Counted from the first letter of the stretch, positions 25,797 through 35,298 are shown. The stretch is DNA of 64,000 nt from Bog-473 sp963791995 (GCA_963791995.1 CAWBUQ010000022.1:124001-188000), one strand, 5' to 3'. Notes: generated by a model from the sequence alone, not told the origin. Program-made: numbers and translations.

Positions 25797-27149
25797 GGCC
25801 AGGATCTGGTCGACCATCTCGACCGTGGCGTTGGGGTGCAAGAACGCGAACCGCGCCACGGTCTCGCCCTCCCAGCTGGTCGGGGTGACGAAGGCGATCT
25901 GATCGTGCAGGAGCTGGGCCGACCAGGCGTCGTAGTCCGCCTTGGACCACCCGTGTCGCCGGAACAACACGATGGAGAGCCCCGGATCACGGACGAGTTC
26001 GACATGGGGCGCCGCCGCGATCCGCTCAGCAGCGCGCTGCGCGATGGCCAAACCGGCCTCGACGCCGTCGCGATACGCGTCCAGGCCGTTCACGGCGAGG
26101 GAGAACCACAACGGGAGTCCACGGGCGCGGCGTGTCAGGTGATAGGCGTAGTCGCTCGGGTTCCATTCCTCTGGGTTCTCGCTGTGCAGGACCTCGAGGT
26201 ACTGGGCGTCCTGGGTGTGCACCGCCTTGGCGAGATTGGGCCTGCGGTAGATGAGCGCGGCGCAGTCGAAAGGCGCAAAGAGCCATTTGTGCGGGTCGAC
26301 GATGAACGAGTCGGCACGGCCGAAGCCCGCGAACTGTTCCCGTACCGAGGGGGCGAACAGCGCCGCCGCGCCGCCGTAGGCGCCGTCGATGTGGAACCAC
26401 AGGGCACGTTCCCGGGCCACGTCGGCCACACCTTCGAGGTCGTCGACGATGCCGGCATTGGTCGTGCCCGCTGTGGCGACCACGCCGACGACGTCGGGCC
26501 CGCGCGGGTCGTCACGCAACGCGCTGTGCAGCGCCTGCCCGGTCATGCGGTGAGCGATGGAGGGTACCGTCAGGACGCCCATTCCGAGTACGTGCAGGGC
26601 CTTGCCGACCGATGAGTGCGCGTCGGCGTTGATCGCCACCAGCGGTCGCTGGGGTGCGTCGGCCTGGCGCCGGTGGGCCGCGGTGTCCCGGGCCACCATC
26701 AGCGCGGAGAGGTTGCCCGCGGAGCCACCGGCCACGAAGCAGCCGCCGGCCGAGTCGGGGAACCCCGCATGGCGGGCCAGCACCTCGAGCGCCTGGTTCT
26801 CGGCGACCACGACCCCGGCTGCTTCGAGCCAGGAGGTCCCGTGGAGGGACGAACAGGACACGAACATGTCGAAGAGCAGCGACGCCTTCGTCGGCGCGGC
26901 CGGGATGAACGAGAGGAAGCGGGGACTGTCGCACGAGACGACGGCGGTGGAGAGCTTGTCCACGAAGAGCTCGAGCACTTGCGCGGCGTCGTTGCCTTCG
27001 GGGCGCATGAGGCCGGCCAGCTCGGCGTCGAGCGACGCGACGAGGCCGCCGAAGTCGAGTGACACAGGGTCCATGCTCAACCGCTCGCGACAGGCGGTCA
27101 GGATGAGGTCGGTCATCGCCTCGTCGAATTCGAACATGGCGCTCGTCAT
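25779..27149 (-). CDS. PLP-dependent group II amino-acid decarboxylase
   Basis: 456 residues of the aromatic amino-acid/glutamate decarboxylase family. Motifs: FLSFIPAAPTKASLLFD, GTSWLEAAGVVVAENQAL, FVAGGSAGNLSALMVARD, ATAGTTNAGIVDDL, WFHIDGAYGGAA (PLP aspartate) and the PLP-binding lysine in VDPHKWLFAPFDC. The substrate (aromatic or other amino acid) cannot be assigned. The ATG overlaps the larC stop (TGATG), so it is translated together with the lar genes, an unusual pairing. Confidence 0.85.
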   Translation of the reverse strand: MTSAMFEFDEAMTDLILTACRERLSMDPVSLDFGGLVASLDAELAGLMRPEGNDAAQVLELFVDKLSTAVVSCDSPRFLSFIPAAPTKASLLFDMFVSCSSLHGTSWLEAAGVVVAENQALEVLARHAGFPDSAGGCFVAGGSAGNLSALMVARDTAAHRRQADAPQRPLVAINADAHSSVGKALHVLGMGVLTVPSIAHRMTGQALHSALRDDPRGPDVVGVVATAGTTNAGIVDDLEGVADVARERALWFHIDGAYGGAAALFAPSVREQFAGFGRADSFIVDPHKWLFAPFDCAALIYRRPNLAKAVHTQDAQYLEVLHSENPEEWNPSDYAYHLTRRARGLPLWFSLAVNGLDAYRDGVEAGLAIAQRAAERIAAAPHVELVRDPGLSIVLFRRHGWSKADYDAWSAQLLHDQIAFVTPTSWEGETVARFAFLHPNATVEMVDQILASLAQA

Positions 27150-28366
27150 CAGGCCGGCGAGCCCTCCGCGTCCCCTGCGGGCGACCCGCGGCGCGCGGCA
27201 CGCCAGGCCTCCTCGGCCCGGCTCGCCACGTCGTGCAACGAGGCGCCCGTCTTGTCGGCCACCGCGGCGACATCGTCGAACTCCGGCTTCGCCCGGCCCT
27301 CGACGACCTTCACGCGCACCGTCATGCCGTCGACGCTCACCTGCGTCAACACCCGGGGCACGGGCCAGCGTTCGACGCTCGAGGCGCGCACGCCCATGGT
27401 GCCGGTCAGCCGCTCGATCTCCGCCCGCAGCGTGACCACGGCGCTGGCGTCGGCCAGCACGTGGAGCACATGCCCGGGCCGCCCCTTCTTCATCGTGACG
27501 GGGCTGACCCAGGCGTCGAAGGCTCCGGCACCGAGGGCAGCGGCCAGGGCGTGGCCGAGTTGCTCCCCGGTCACGTCGTCGAGGTTGGTCTCGAGCAGGA
27601 CGGCGGGTTGGCCCGGTCCCACCGCGCTCTGGGCGCCACGTCGGCCGACGATCACCTGGGTGCAGTTCGGCAGGTCGTCCAGTTCGGCCGTCCCGCCGCC
27701 GAAGCCCGATGCCGTGATGGTCATCGGAGGCAGGGGTCCGTAGGACGCACAGAGCGACGAGACCAGGGCGGCTCCCGTCGGCGTGGTGAGCTCGACGCCG
27801 ACCTCGCGGCCATAGCTCGGGACACCTTCGAGGAGACGGACCGTCGCCGGGGCCGGGTTGGGCAACCGCCCGTGTGCGCTGCGCACCATGCCCGTTCCCG
27901 TGGCGACGGCGGACGCGGTGACCTCGTCGACACCCAGCACTTCGAGCGCCGCCGCCGTCCCGACGATGTCGACGATGGCGTCGTGCCCGCCGACCTCGTG
28001 AAAGTGCACCTGGTCGATCGGCCGGCGGTGCAATGCCGACTCGACCGTGGCCAGAGCGTGAAACGTCGCCAGGGCGCGCCGGGCCACCCGGGTCGGCAGC
28101 GCTGCCTGTTCGATGAGTGACGCGATGGCGCCATGGGTTCGCACGACGACGTCGTCGCCACTGACGATGGCCCGCGTGCAGGCCACGCCGCCGCGCAACG
28201 CGTCTTCGAACCGCAGGTCCCATCCCGGGAGGTCGAGGCGGCCGAGCAGGCCGCGGACCTCGTCCGCGTCGGCGCCGGCGTCGACGAGTGAGCCCAGGGC
28301 CATGTCGCCGGCGATGCCGGCGAAGCAGTGGAACCACGCGACCGTGAGGTCCTCTCCCGCCGTCAC
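27149..28366 (-). CDS. larC: LarC: nickel insertion protein for the NPN cofactor
   Basis: CTP-dependent cyclometallase that inserts nickel into the pincer cofactor. 405 residues from a GTG that overlaps the larB stop (GTGA). Features: AWFHCFAGIAGDMALGSLVD, THGAIASLIEQA, HFHEVGGHDAIVDIVGTAA, TTPTGAALVSSL, NLDDVTGEQLGHAL and VTMKKGRPGHVLHVL. In Lactobacillus plantarum LarC is made by programmed frameshifting of two ORFs; here the N- and C-terminal parts are one continuous frame. LarE is encoded 12 kb away. Confidence 0.9.
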   Translation of the reverse strand: MTAGEDLTVAWFHCFAGIAGDMALGSLVDAGADADEVRGLLGRLDLPGWDLRFEDALRGGVACTRAIVSGDDVVVRTHGAIASLIEQAALPTRVARRALATFHALATVESALHRRPIDQVHFHEVGGHDAIVDIVGTAAALEVLGVDEVTASAVATGTGMVRSAHGRLPNPAPATVRLLEGVPSYGREVGVELTTPTGAALVSSLCASYGPLPPMTITASGFGGGTAELDDLPNCTQVIVGRRGAQSAVGPGQPAVLLETNLDDVTGEQLGHALAAALGAGAFDAWVSPVTMKKGRPGHVLHVLADASAVVTLRAEIERLTGTMGVRASSVERWPVPRVLTQVSVDGMTVRVKVVEGRAKPEFDDVAAVADKTGASLHDVASRAEEAWRAARRGSPAGDAEGSPA

Positions 28367-29124
28367 GCCAAGAGCCGAGCAACGGCGCAGGCGGCGCCGT
28401 AGCCGTTGTCGATACCGACGACGCTGATGCCCGACGAGCACGCGGAGAGCATCGTCAAGAGCGCGGTGACACCCTCGAGGGCGGCGCCGTAGCCGGTGCT
28501 GGTCGGCACCGCAATCACCGGTGCCGGCGTGAGGCCGCCCACCACGCTGGCCAGTGCGCCCTCCATGCCGGCGATGACGACGACCGCGTCGGCCATGGCG
28601 ATGGTGTCGACCTCGGCGAGCAGTCGGTGCAGTCCGGCGACCCCGCAGTCGGTCAACGACGCCGGGTCGAAGCCCAGCGCGCCGAGGACGGCCACGCACT
28701 CGGTCGCTACCGGCAAGTCCGCCGTGCCTGCGGTGACCACCACGACGGAGCCGCCCCGTCCGGTCGCGGGGCGGAACGCCACGGTCGAGAAAGCGCCGCT
28801 CTCCGAGACGATCGCCGGGCCAGCGCCGAGCGAGGCGGCCACGGCCGACACCGCTTTGACCTGGGCCTCGCTGGCCCGCGTCAAGAGGACGGGTCCTTCG
28901 GTACCGCCGAGGAGCTCTTGGACGACGGCAGCGCAGTGCTCGGGCGTCTTGCCCGGCCCGTACACCGCTTCGGGCATGCCAAGGCGCAGGTCGCGGTGCA
29001 GGTCGACCCGGGCAAAGCCGAGATCGGCGTAGGGCAGCCGGCGCAGTTGCCGCACCGCGTCGTCGGGCGTGCACCGGCCCGCGGCGACCTGCTCGACCAG
29101 CGCTCGAAGCGAAGAAGCGTCCAT
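28363..29124 (-). CDS. larB: LarB: carboxylase/hydrolase of NPN cofactor synthesis
   Basis: PurE-like enzyme that carboxylates nicotinic acid adenine dinucleotide and releases AMP, the first step to the nickel-pincer cofactor. 253 residues from ATG 29124. Visible motifs: ADLGFARVDLHRDLRLGMPE, VYGPGKTPEH, VVVVTAGTADLPVATE, GVAGLHRLL, VVIAGMEGALASVVGGL, VPTSTGYGAALEGVTALL and VVGIDNGYGAA. First gene of the larB-larC-decarboxylase unit, with only 23 bases to divergent pheA. Confidence 0.9.
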   Translation of the reverse strand: MDASSLRALVEQVAAGRCTPDDAVRQLRRLPYADLGFARVDLHRDLRLGMPEAVYGPGKTPEHCAAVVQELLGGTEGPVLLTRASEAQVKAVSAVAASLGAGPAIVSESGAFSTVAFRPATGRGGSVVVVTAGTADLPVATECVAVLGALGFDPASLTDCGVAGLHRLLAEVDTIAMADAVVVIAGMEGALASVVGGLTPAPVIAVPTSTGYGAALEGVTALLTMLSACSSGISVVGIDNGYGAACAVARLLA

Positions 29125-29133
29125 GACCTGCTC

Positions 29134-29139
29134 TATCCT
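29134..29139 (+). promoter_or_regulatory. -10 element of pheA (leaderless type)
   Basis: TATCCT, eight bases before the GTG at 29148, within the 23-base gap to divergent larB. No room for a 5' leader, so transcription most likely begins at the start codon. Confidence 0.5.
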
Positions 29140-29147
29140 GCCCAACT

Positions 29148-30081
29148 GTGACCCCGCCTGCGAAAACCGTCGCCTACTTCGGCCCGGCCGCCACCTTCAC
29201 CCAGGAGGCGCTGCTGACCCAGCCGGACCTGGCCGAGGCCGAGCTGCAACCGCTCGGCTCCATCACCGCGGTGCTCGACGCCGTGGCGCAGGGGTCCGTG
29301 CACCTCGGATTCGTGCCGATGGAGAACGCCATCGAGGGCACCGTCAGTGCCACCATCGACGGGCTCATCCACGACGTCGACCTGCACATTCAGCGCGGAA
29401 GTGGTCATGGACATCCACCTGCACCTCCTCGCCCGGCCCGGGACTGCGCTCGCGGACATCCGCGTCGTCTCCTCCTACCCGCATGCGCTGGCCCAGTGCC
29501 AGAAGTACCTGGCTCGTGCACTGCCCGAGGCTGAGCAGCGGGCAGCCAACTCCACGGCCGACGCGGCCCGGGTCCTCGGCGAATCGGGTGATCCTGGTGA
29601 GGCGGCGATCGCGCCGCGGCTCGCCGCCGAGCGCTACGGCCTGGTGATCGTGGCCGACGACGTCGAGGACCACCCCGACAACCAGACCCGTTTCGTCCTG
29701 GTCGCCCGGACGCAGGTGCCCAAACCGACCGGGCACGACAAGACGAGCATCGTGTGCTTCCAGCGGGCCGACCACCCGGGCAGCCTGCACGGCATCCTCG
29801 GCCAGTTCGCGGCGCGCAACATCAACCTCTCCAAAGTCGAGTCGCGGCCGACCAAGCAGGGATTGGGCGACTACTGCTTCGTCATCGACCTCGACGGCCA
29901 CGTCGGAGACGAGATCGTGGCCGATTGCCTGCGCGACCTGCACGCCGGGCTGCCCGGGCTCAAGTTCCTCGGCTCCTACCCGGCCGCAGGCGAGCACGGC
30001 CCCGAGCAGCGCCGGCAGGCCGACGCCGCCTGGCAGGCGGCCGACGACTGGCTGGGCGCGCTGCGCGACGCCATCGAGTAA
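29148..30081 (+). CDS. pheA: Prephenate dehydratase, frameshifted
   Basis: Converts prephenate to phenylpyruvate in phenylalanine synthesis. The PDT domain starts TVAYFGPAATFTQEALL, with LGFVPMENAIEGTVSATIDG; the catalytic-region TRF is in DNQTRFVLVA, and the C-terminal ACT domain SIVCFQRADHPGSLHGIL...NINLSKVESRPTK holds the phenylalanine-sensing ESRP. One extra base near 29397 (CAGCGCG/GAAG) moves residues after ~83 to the next frame. Corrected length ~310 residues, normal. GTG start with a -10 box 8 bases upstream. Confidence 0.92.
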
Positions 30082-30181
30082 CGGCGCACCACGTGCCGCA
30101 CCGATGGGCCTCGTTGGACCGCGGTCCGATTCCCGGCGAGACTACGAGCAGGCCGCGTGACGTTGTGCGGCGGGAGGGACC

Positions 30182-31333
30182 ATGACGATGTTGCAGACCA
30201 TCGACGTCGACCAGCACCTCTTCGAGTCGAGGACGACCTGGTCCGAGTACATCGATCCGGCCCATCGCTCCGATGCCCTGTCCATCGCCGACGACGATGC
30301 CGGATGGCCATGGCTGACGTGGCGAGGCGTCCGCCTGACCCCGCTCGAAGTCCCCATCCCCGAACGCTCGGCGCTCATCGGGGAGGATCGCCTGCGCCGC
30401 GTCCGTGGCGAGCGCGCACCGGCGTCGTTCGACGAGCTCGTGCCCGATTCCTACCGCCTGGCCGGGGCGCGTCTCGACGCGCTCGACGGGTTCGGCCTGG
30501 ACGCCGCTGTCCTGTTCCCCAACTACGGCCTCTTGTGGGAGCAGCGGCTCGCGTCGGACCGTGCCGCCCAGCGCGCCAACGCGCGGGCCTACAACCGCTT
30601 CGTGGCCGACGTGTGCAACGAGGGCAAGGACCGCTTGTTCGGCGTGGCCCACGTCCTCCTGCACGACCCGGCCTGGGCGGTCGAGGAGATCAAGCGGATC
30701 CGCGCCCAGGGCGTCCGGCTCGCCATGGTTGCGCCGGCCCCGGTCAACGGCAAGCCGCTGTCCGACCCCGAGTTCGATCCCGTGTGGGCCGCGTTCGAGG
30801 ACGAGGGGGTCGCTCCGGTCTTCCACGTCTCGGAGTTCGAGAGCCCGTTGCACCCGGCATGGCGCACGGGGGAGCAAGAGGACGGCGAGCAGCTCTTCGA
30901 CTCCATCTTCTTGTATCTCGCCCCCGCCGTCGCCCTCGCCAACCTCATCCTCAACGGGGTCCTGGAGCGCCATCCCCGCCTGCGCATCGGCGTCGTCGAG
31001 CTGACGGCCAGCTGGGTCCCGCACTTCCTCCTCCACATCGACGGCGCGTCGGATTTCTATGCGCTCCGGCACGGGGAGCCCTTCCGCAAACTGGCGGAGC
31101 GCCCCTCCACCTATTTCTTGCGCCAGGTGCGGGTGGCCGCGTTGCCCTACGAGATGCCGAACCGCCTCGTGCCCAAGGTCGGGGGCGAGACCTTCATGCT
31201 CGGGAGCGACTGGCCCCACGCCGAGGGTGTGGCCGACCCCATGGGTGCGGCTGCGCGCGCCGTCGCCGGCCTGGCCGAGCCGGCCCGCGGGAACATCCTC
31301 GGGGCCAATGCGGCCTGGCTTCTCGGCCTGTGA
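30182..31333 (+). CDS. Amidohydrolase-2 family metal-dependent hydrolase
   Basis: 383 residues, TIM-barrel hydrolase related to ACMSD and other aromatic decarboxylases. The metal-binding start TIDVDQHLFE (DxxQH rather than the usual DxHxH), an internal PVFHVSEFESPLHP and the catalytic-aspartate motif FMLGSDWPHAEG are visible; ANAAWLLGL ends the protein in family style. GGGAGGG lies upstream. The stop overlaps a VOC gene (GTGA) which in turn overlaps a second VOC gene, forming a three-gene operon likely for catabolism of a ring compound (inference). Confidence 0.8.
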   Translation: MTMLQTIDVDQHLFESRTTWSEYIDPAHRSDALSIADDDAGWPWLTWRGVRLTPLEVPIPERSALIGEDRLRRVRGERAPASFDELVPDSYRLAGARLDALDGFGLDAAVLFPNYGLLWEQRLASDRAAQRANARAYNRFVADVCNEGKDRLFGVAHVLLHDPAWAVEEIKRIRAQGVRLAMVAPAPVNGKPLSDPEFDPVWAAFEDEGVAPVFHVSEFESPLHPAWRTGEQEDGEQLFDSIFLYLAPAVALANLILNGVLERHPRLRIGVVELTASWVPHFLLHIDGASDFYALRHGEPFRKLAERPSTYFLRQVRVAALPYEMPNRLVPKVGGETFMLGSDWPHAEGVADPMGAAARAVAGLAEPARGNILGANAAWLLGL

Positions 31334-31824
31334 CCGTCGACCTCGAACGGGCCGCCGCCGAGCGGGAGCGCCTGCGGGGCGCCTACCTCGAGGAGCCGGC
31401 ACGGCGGCCACGATCGACGGCGCGTGGCGTCCACCACCTGGCGCTGCTCTGCTCCGACGTCGAGCGGACGATCCGCTTCTACCAAGAGCTCCTGGGCTTC
31501 CCCCTCGTCGAGCTCTTCGAGAACCGCGATTACAAGGGTTCGACGCACCTCTTCTTCGACCTCGGCCACGACAACACACTTGCCTTCTTCGACTTCCCCG
31601 ACCTCGGGCTCGGCCCCTACGCGGAGGTGCTGGGCGGATTCCATCATTTGGCGATCTCGGTCGATCAGGAGCATTGGGACGCGGCGCGGACCCGGCTCGA
31701 GGCGGCGGGCATCGCCACACAGGTCGAGAGCGAGATCTCCTTGTACTTCTCGGATCCCGACGGCGTGCGCCTCGAGCTCATCGCCGAGGACCTCGGTTCG
31801 CTGTACGGCACGCCGCTGCACTGA
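31330..31824 (+). CDS. VOC/glyoxalase-fold protein
   Basis: 164 residues from a GTG overlapping the amidohydrolase stop. The vicinal-oxygen-chelate core is GVHHLALLCSDVERTIRFYQ, ELLGFPLVELFENRD, FHHLAISVDQEHWDAARTRL and YFSDPDGVRLELI, supplying the two His and the Glu of a typical metal site. Could be a dioxygenase, lyase or isomerase; not specified. Confidence 0.8.
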   Translation: MTVDLERAAAERERLRGAYLEEPARRPRSTARGVHHLALLCSDVERTIRFYQELLGFPLVELFENRDYKGSTHLFFDLGHDNTLAFFDFPDLGLGPYAEVLGGFHHLAISVDQEHWDAARTRLEAAGIATQVESEISLYFSDPDGVRLELIAEDLGSLYGTPLH

Positions 31825-32207
31825 TGCCCGTCACCGGCATGGCCAACCTGGCCGTCAAGGTCGCCGACCTGGAGGGCGCCTGCGACTGGTACCGGACCAC
31901 GGGCGCGACGGTGACCGACCCGGTGGCCTGGGAGAACGGCCGGCGGGCCGACGTGCAACTCGGAACGCTGGCGCTGACGTTGTTCACCAAGGCCATCTAC
32001 GAAGATGCCTGCGCGCTCCCCGACGAGGGCTTCTTGCACCCCGCTCTCTTCGTCGACGACCTCGACGCCGAACTCGCCCGTCACAGCGTGCTCTGGGGGC
32101 CCCGCATCGTCACGGGGACCTTCGGCACACGGCGCATCGCCTTCGTCGAGGCGCCCGGCGGGATCCGCCTCGAGTTCATGGAGCAGCTCGAGGATCCACC
32201 GGACTGA
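31824..32207 (+). CDS. VOC-fold protein, second copy
   Basis: 127 residues, ATG overlapping the previous stop (TGATG). It has one VOC module: MANLAVKVADLEGACDWYRT, GTLALTLFTKAIYED, HPALFVDDLDAELARH, RIAFVEAPGGIRLEFMEQL. The first metal histidine is replaced (NLAVKV), so it may be non-catalytic or use another site. Third gene of the amidohydrolase operon. Confidence 0.75.
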   Translation: MPVTGMANLAVKVADLEGACDWYRTTGATVTDPVAWENGRRADVQLGTLALTLFTKAIYEDACALPDEGFLHPALFVDDLDAELARHSVLWGPRIVTGTFGTRRIAFVEAPGGIRLEFMEQLEDPPD

Positions 32208-32305
32208 CCCCGGGTGCCGTGTCGGGTGCCCTCGCGGCCTCATCGCGTCCCGACACGCACCGTGCGTGTGAGAATTCTGCGCACCCGACCGCACAGGAGG
32301 ACTGC

Positions 32306-32803
32306 ATGACACCGACGACGAGCGCCGCCCCGCCGATCACACCTCGGCACGGCTACACCAAGGACGGCCTTCCGGTCTACGAGAAAACGCACCACTACGC
32401 CAAGGCCGACACCGCCGCCCAACGGGTCAACGCCGCGGTCGGGCTCCGGATCACCGTACTCGTCGGCACGATGTGGGCCGCTTATCTCTTCGCGTGCATT
32501 GCGCTCATCTCGCTGCCCGACAACATCCACTCGACCCAGCTCCTCATCTTGTGGATCAGCTCGAGCTTTCTGCAGTTGGTGCTGCTTCCGATCATCATCG
32601 TGGGTCAGAACATCCAATCGCGCGCCGCGGACGCCCGGGCCACCAAGACGTTCGAGGATGTCGAGGACGCCCGCAACAAGATCGAGCACGCCATCTCGCT
32701 GCTCGACATCCACACCGACGGCGGCCTGCACGACGCGGTGCAGGTCATCGTCGACGCCATCAACGCCGGCAAGGCGGGGGCGACGGGGGCTGGAGCCACC
32801 TGA
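32306..32803 (+). CDS. Two-TM membrane protein (DUF1003-like layout)
   Basis: 165 residues with AGGAGG five bases before the ATG. Two membrane helices (ITVLVGTMWAAYLFACIALI and LLILWISSSFLQLVLLPIII) are joined by a short loop, followed by GQNIQSRAADARATKTFEDV and a helical cytoplasmic tail. The short-loop hairpin plus QNxQ...ADxRA segment recalls DUF1003 proteins, but I cannot confirm the family. Convergent with the exporter gene. Confidence 0.55.
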   Translation: MTPTTSAAPPITPRHGYTKDGLPVYEKTHHYAKADTAAQRVNAAVGLRITVLVGTMWAAYLFACIALISLPDNIHSTQLLILWISSSFLQLVLLPIIIVGQNIQSRAADARATKTFEDVEDARNKIEHAISLLDIHTDGGLHDAVQVIVDAINAGKAGATGAGAT

Positions 32804-32822
32804 ACGGCTCGTGCGCCTGCGC

Positions 32823-34343
32823 TCAGGCCTCCTCCAGCTCGAGAGCCGGTACCGGCGTGGCGGCGCTGGCTGCGGCCCGAGCCGCAATGTCGCGCAGCGA
32901 CGGCAAAGTGGCGAGGGCGACCGCCGCCGTGGCCAAGAGCACCACGGCGGCGATGGTGAACGACAAGGCGTACCCGTCGGTGAGCGCGGCGGCCGTCCGG
33001 GCCGGTGTGGCCACGGCGTGGCCCAGTGCAGCCGAGGTCCGGTTGGCGGCCACCGTGGCCAGTGCGGCCAGGCCGATGGAGGCGCCGACCGTACGCGAGG
33101 TGTTGAGCAGCCCCGACGCGAGGCCCGCCTCCTGGCGGGCCACCCCGGCGGTCCCGGCGACGGCGATCGGGGTCACGGCCAGTCCCATGCCCAGGCCGAT
33201 CAAGATGAAAGGCCCGAGCAGGTCGCCCACGAACGTGCTGTGCGGCGTGATCAAGGCGAGCCAGGCCAAGCCGCCGCCGGCCACGAGCGTGCCGAGCAGG
33301 ATGAGCGGTCGCGGTCCGAAGCGGGGGACGAGGCGGGACGTCACCTGCGCGCCGGCAGCGATGAGGAGTGTTTGCGGCAGAAACGCCAGACCGGCCTGCA
33401 GCGGGCTGTACCCCAATACGTGCTGCATGTAGAGCGTCTCGAAGTACCACGAGCCGAAGAGGGCACCGAACATCATGAACATGACGATGTTGCCGCCGGT
33501 CACCGAGCGGGAGCGGAAGATGCGCAAGGGGACGAGCGGGGCCTTCGAGACGCGGGCCTGGAGGTAGAGGAAGACACCAAGGAGGATCACGCCCAGCGCC
33601 AGGGGCATGAGCACCTGGGACGAGCCCCATGAGTACGTCTCGGTGCGGACGAGGGCGAACACCAACGCGACGAGTCCGGCGGTCACCGTGATCGCACCGG
33701 CCAGATCGAGGTGGCGGTGCACTATCTCGGCGCGTGACTCGGGGAGATGGCGACGGGCCAGGACGAGGGCCACGATTCCCACGGGGACGTTGACGAAGAG
33801 GATCCAGCGCCAGCTGAGGAAGTCGGTGAGAATCCCCCCCAGCAGGGCGCCCGCCGACGCACCGGCGGAGGACACGGCGCTCCAGGCACCGAGTGCCCAG
33901 GTCCGCGCCGATCCCTCGGGGTAGCTGGCCGTGAGGATGGTCAACGTCGCCGGCGCCAGGATGGCGGCGCCCAGGCCCTGGAGTGCACGCGCCGCGATGA
34001 GCCACGCTTCGCTCTGTGCCAATCCGCCGAGGAGGCTCGACGCCGTGAAGACAGCGAGACCGACCAGGAAGATGCGACGACGGCCGAACAGGTCGGCGGC
34101 TCTGCCGCCCAGGAGCAGGAAGCCGGCGAAGGTCAACGTGTAGGCATTGATGACCCACTGCAGGTTCGACGTGCTGAAGTGCAGGTCACGCTGGATCGAC
34201 GGCAGCGCGACGTTGACGATGGATGCGTCGAGCACGACCATGAACTGGCCCACGCAGACGAGAGCCAGCACCAACCAACCTGGCACCACGCGCCCGTCTT
34301 CGAGCTCGATGGTGATGCCGTGGCCGTCGTGTTCACTCGACAT
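32823..34343 (-). CDS. MFS exporter, DHA2 (14-TM) EmrB/QacA family
   Basis: 506 residues, intact. Characteristic segments: FMVVLDASIVNVALPSIQRD, LQWVINAYTLTFAGFLLLGG, motif A GRAADLFGRRRIF, RALQGLGAAILAPATL and motif C GASAGALLGGILTDFLSWRW; ~14 hydrophobic helices in all. Drug/proton antiport is the family role. AGGAGACTCC precedes the ATG. No regulator is adjacent. It is more distant from the MFS at 20 kb than a recent duplicate would be. Confidence 0.9.
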   Translation of the reverse strand: MSSEHDGHGITIELEDGRVVPGWLVLALVCVGQFMVVLDASIVNVALPSIQRDLHFSTSNLQWVINAYTLTFAGFLLLGGRAADLFGRRRIFLVGLAVFTASSLLGGLAQSEAWLIAARALQGLGAAILAPATLTILTASYPEGSARTWALGAWSAVSSAGASAGALLGGILTDFLSWRWILFVNVPVGIVALVLARRHLPESRAEIVHRHLDLAGAITVTAGLVALVFALVRTETYSWGSSQVLMPLALGVILLGVFLYLQARVSKAPLVPLRIFRSRSVTGGNIVMFMMFGALFGSWYFETLYMQHVLGYSPLQAGLAFLPQTLLIAAGAQVTSRLVPRFGPRPLILLGTLVAGGGLAWLALITPHSTFVGDLLGPFILIGLGMGLAVTPIAVAGTAGVARQEAGLASGLLNTSRTVGASIGLAALATVAANRTSAALGHAVATPARTAAALTDGYALSFTIAAVVLLATAAVALATLPSLRDIAARAAASAATPVPALELEEA

Positions 34344-34689
34344 GGAGTCTCCTTGGGCGAAGGCGTGCCGTTCCGCTCAGCCCCCCGTCTCCTCAGACAA
34401 CGTCCGGCGTCGTTCCGGGATTCCCACCCTACGGGTGAGCGAGATCGGGTTCCGGCGGCTATCGGACGTGGGATTCGATGGTGCGAGTCGTGGAAGGTCC
34501 GGTTTAGCGGGCGCATGTGACATCTCGTGCTTGGGGACCGTCCAGGCTCGTCCCGATCACTCGTCTCCCAGGTGGGGAGGACTTTTGGAAGACTTTCCCA
34601 GCCGATGTCGAATTGGGCCGGCCACGTTCGTGTAGCCGGTGACCGTCGAGCACGGAGCCGGCGGCCTTTGCTGACAGGAGGCACCGAAC
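34344..34689. other. Intergenic region between divergent exporter and RibD_C genes
   Basis: 346 bases without a supportable gene. It must hold promoters for both flanking genes; the only clear signal is the ribosome site AGGAGG at 34677-34682 before ATG 34690. Confidence 0.6.
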
Positions 34690-35298
34690 ATGGGCAGGAT
34701 CGTTGTGAGCGAGTTCGTCTCGCTCGACGGTGTCATGGAGGACCCGGGTGGCGCCGAGGGGTTCCGTCACGGAGGTTGGACGTTTCGCTTCGAGCGAGGC
34801 CCCGAGGGCGACCGGTTCAAGTTGGACGAGTTGCTCGAGGCTGAGGCACTGCTGCTCGGCCGCGTGACCTATGAGGGTTTCGCCGCGGCATGGCCCTCCA
34901 TGGAGGATCCGGTGGGTTTCGCCGACAAGATGAACGGCATGCCGAAGTACGTGGTCTCGTCGACCTTGCAGGATGCCGACGCCACCTGGCACGACACAAC
35001 CGTGCTACGCGGCGACGTGGTCGCAGAGCTAAAGGCTCTGCGCGACTCGGTGGGAGGCACTCTCCTCGTGGCTGGGAGCGCCGCCCTCGTCCAGCTCCTG
35101 GTCGAGCACGGGCTGGTCGACGAGCTCCGGCTCATGGTATTCCCGATCGTGCTCGGCAGCGGGAAGCAACTCTTCAGCGGAGTCACCGAGGCGCCCATGT
35201 TCGGCCTCGAAGGCGTCAGGACCGTCGGTGGCGGCGTCGTTGTGCTCACCTATGCCCCGATCGCTGCCGCCAATCAGAGTGGACGCGACGCCGGCTGA
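34690..35298 (+). CDS. Dihydrofolate reductase-like (RibD C-terminal domain) protein
   Basis: 202 residues with the RibD_C/DHFR-like fold: IVVSEFVSLDGVMEDPGGAE, LLEAEALLLGRVTYEGFAA, PKYVVSSTLQDADATWHDT, GGTLLVAGSAALVQLLVEHG and LRLMVFPIVLGSGKQLF. These stand-alone proteins (YwjB/YyaP group) bind NADPH but their substrates are mostly unknown. It lies 77 bases upstream of the DGPF-ECF sigma pair and may belong to its target set. Confidence 0.8.
   Translation: MGRIVVSEFVSLDGVMEDPGGAEGFRHGGWTFRFERGPEGDRFKLDELLEAEALLLGRVTYEGFAAAWPSMEDPVGFADKMNGMPKYVVSSTLQDADATWHDTTVLRGDVVAELKALRDSVGGTLLVAGSAALVQLLVEHGLVDELRLMVFPIVLGSGKQLFSGVTEAPMFGLEGVRTVGGGVVVLTYAPIAAANQSGRDAG

Noticed and set aside
27149..28366. 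Programmed frameshift in larC as in Lactobacillus.
   Set aside because: N- and C-terminal LarC parts are one continuous frame here.
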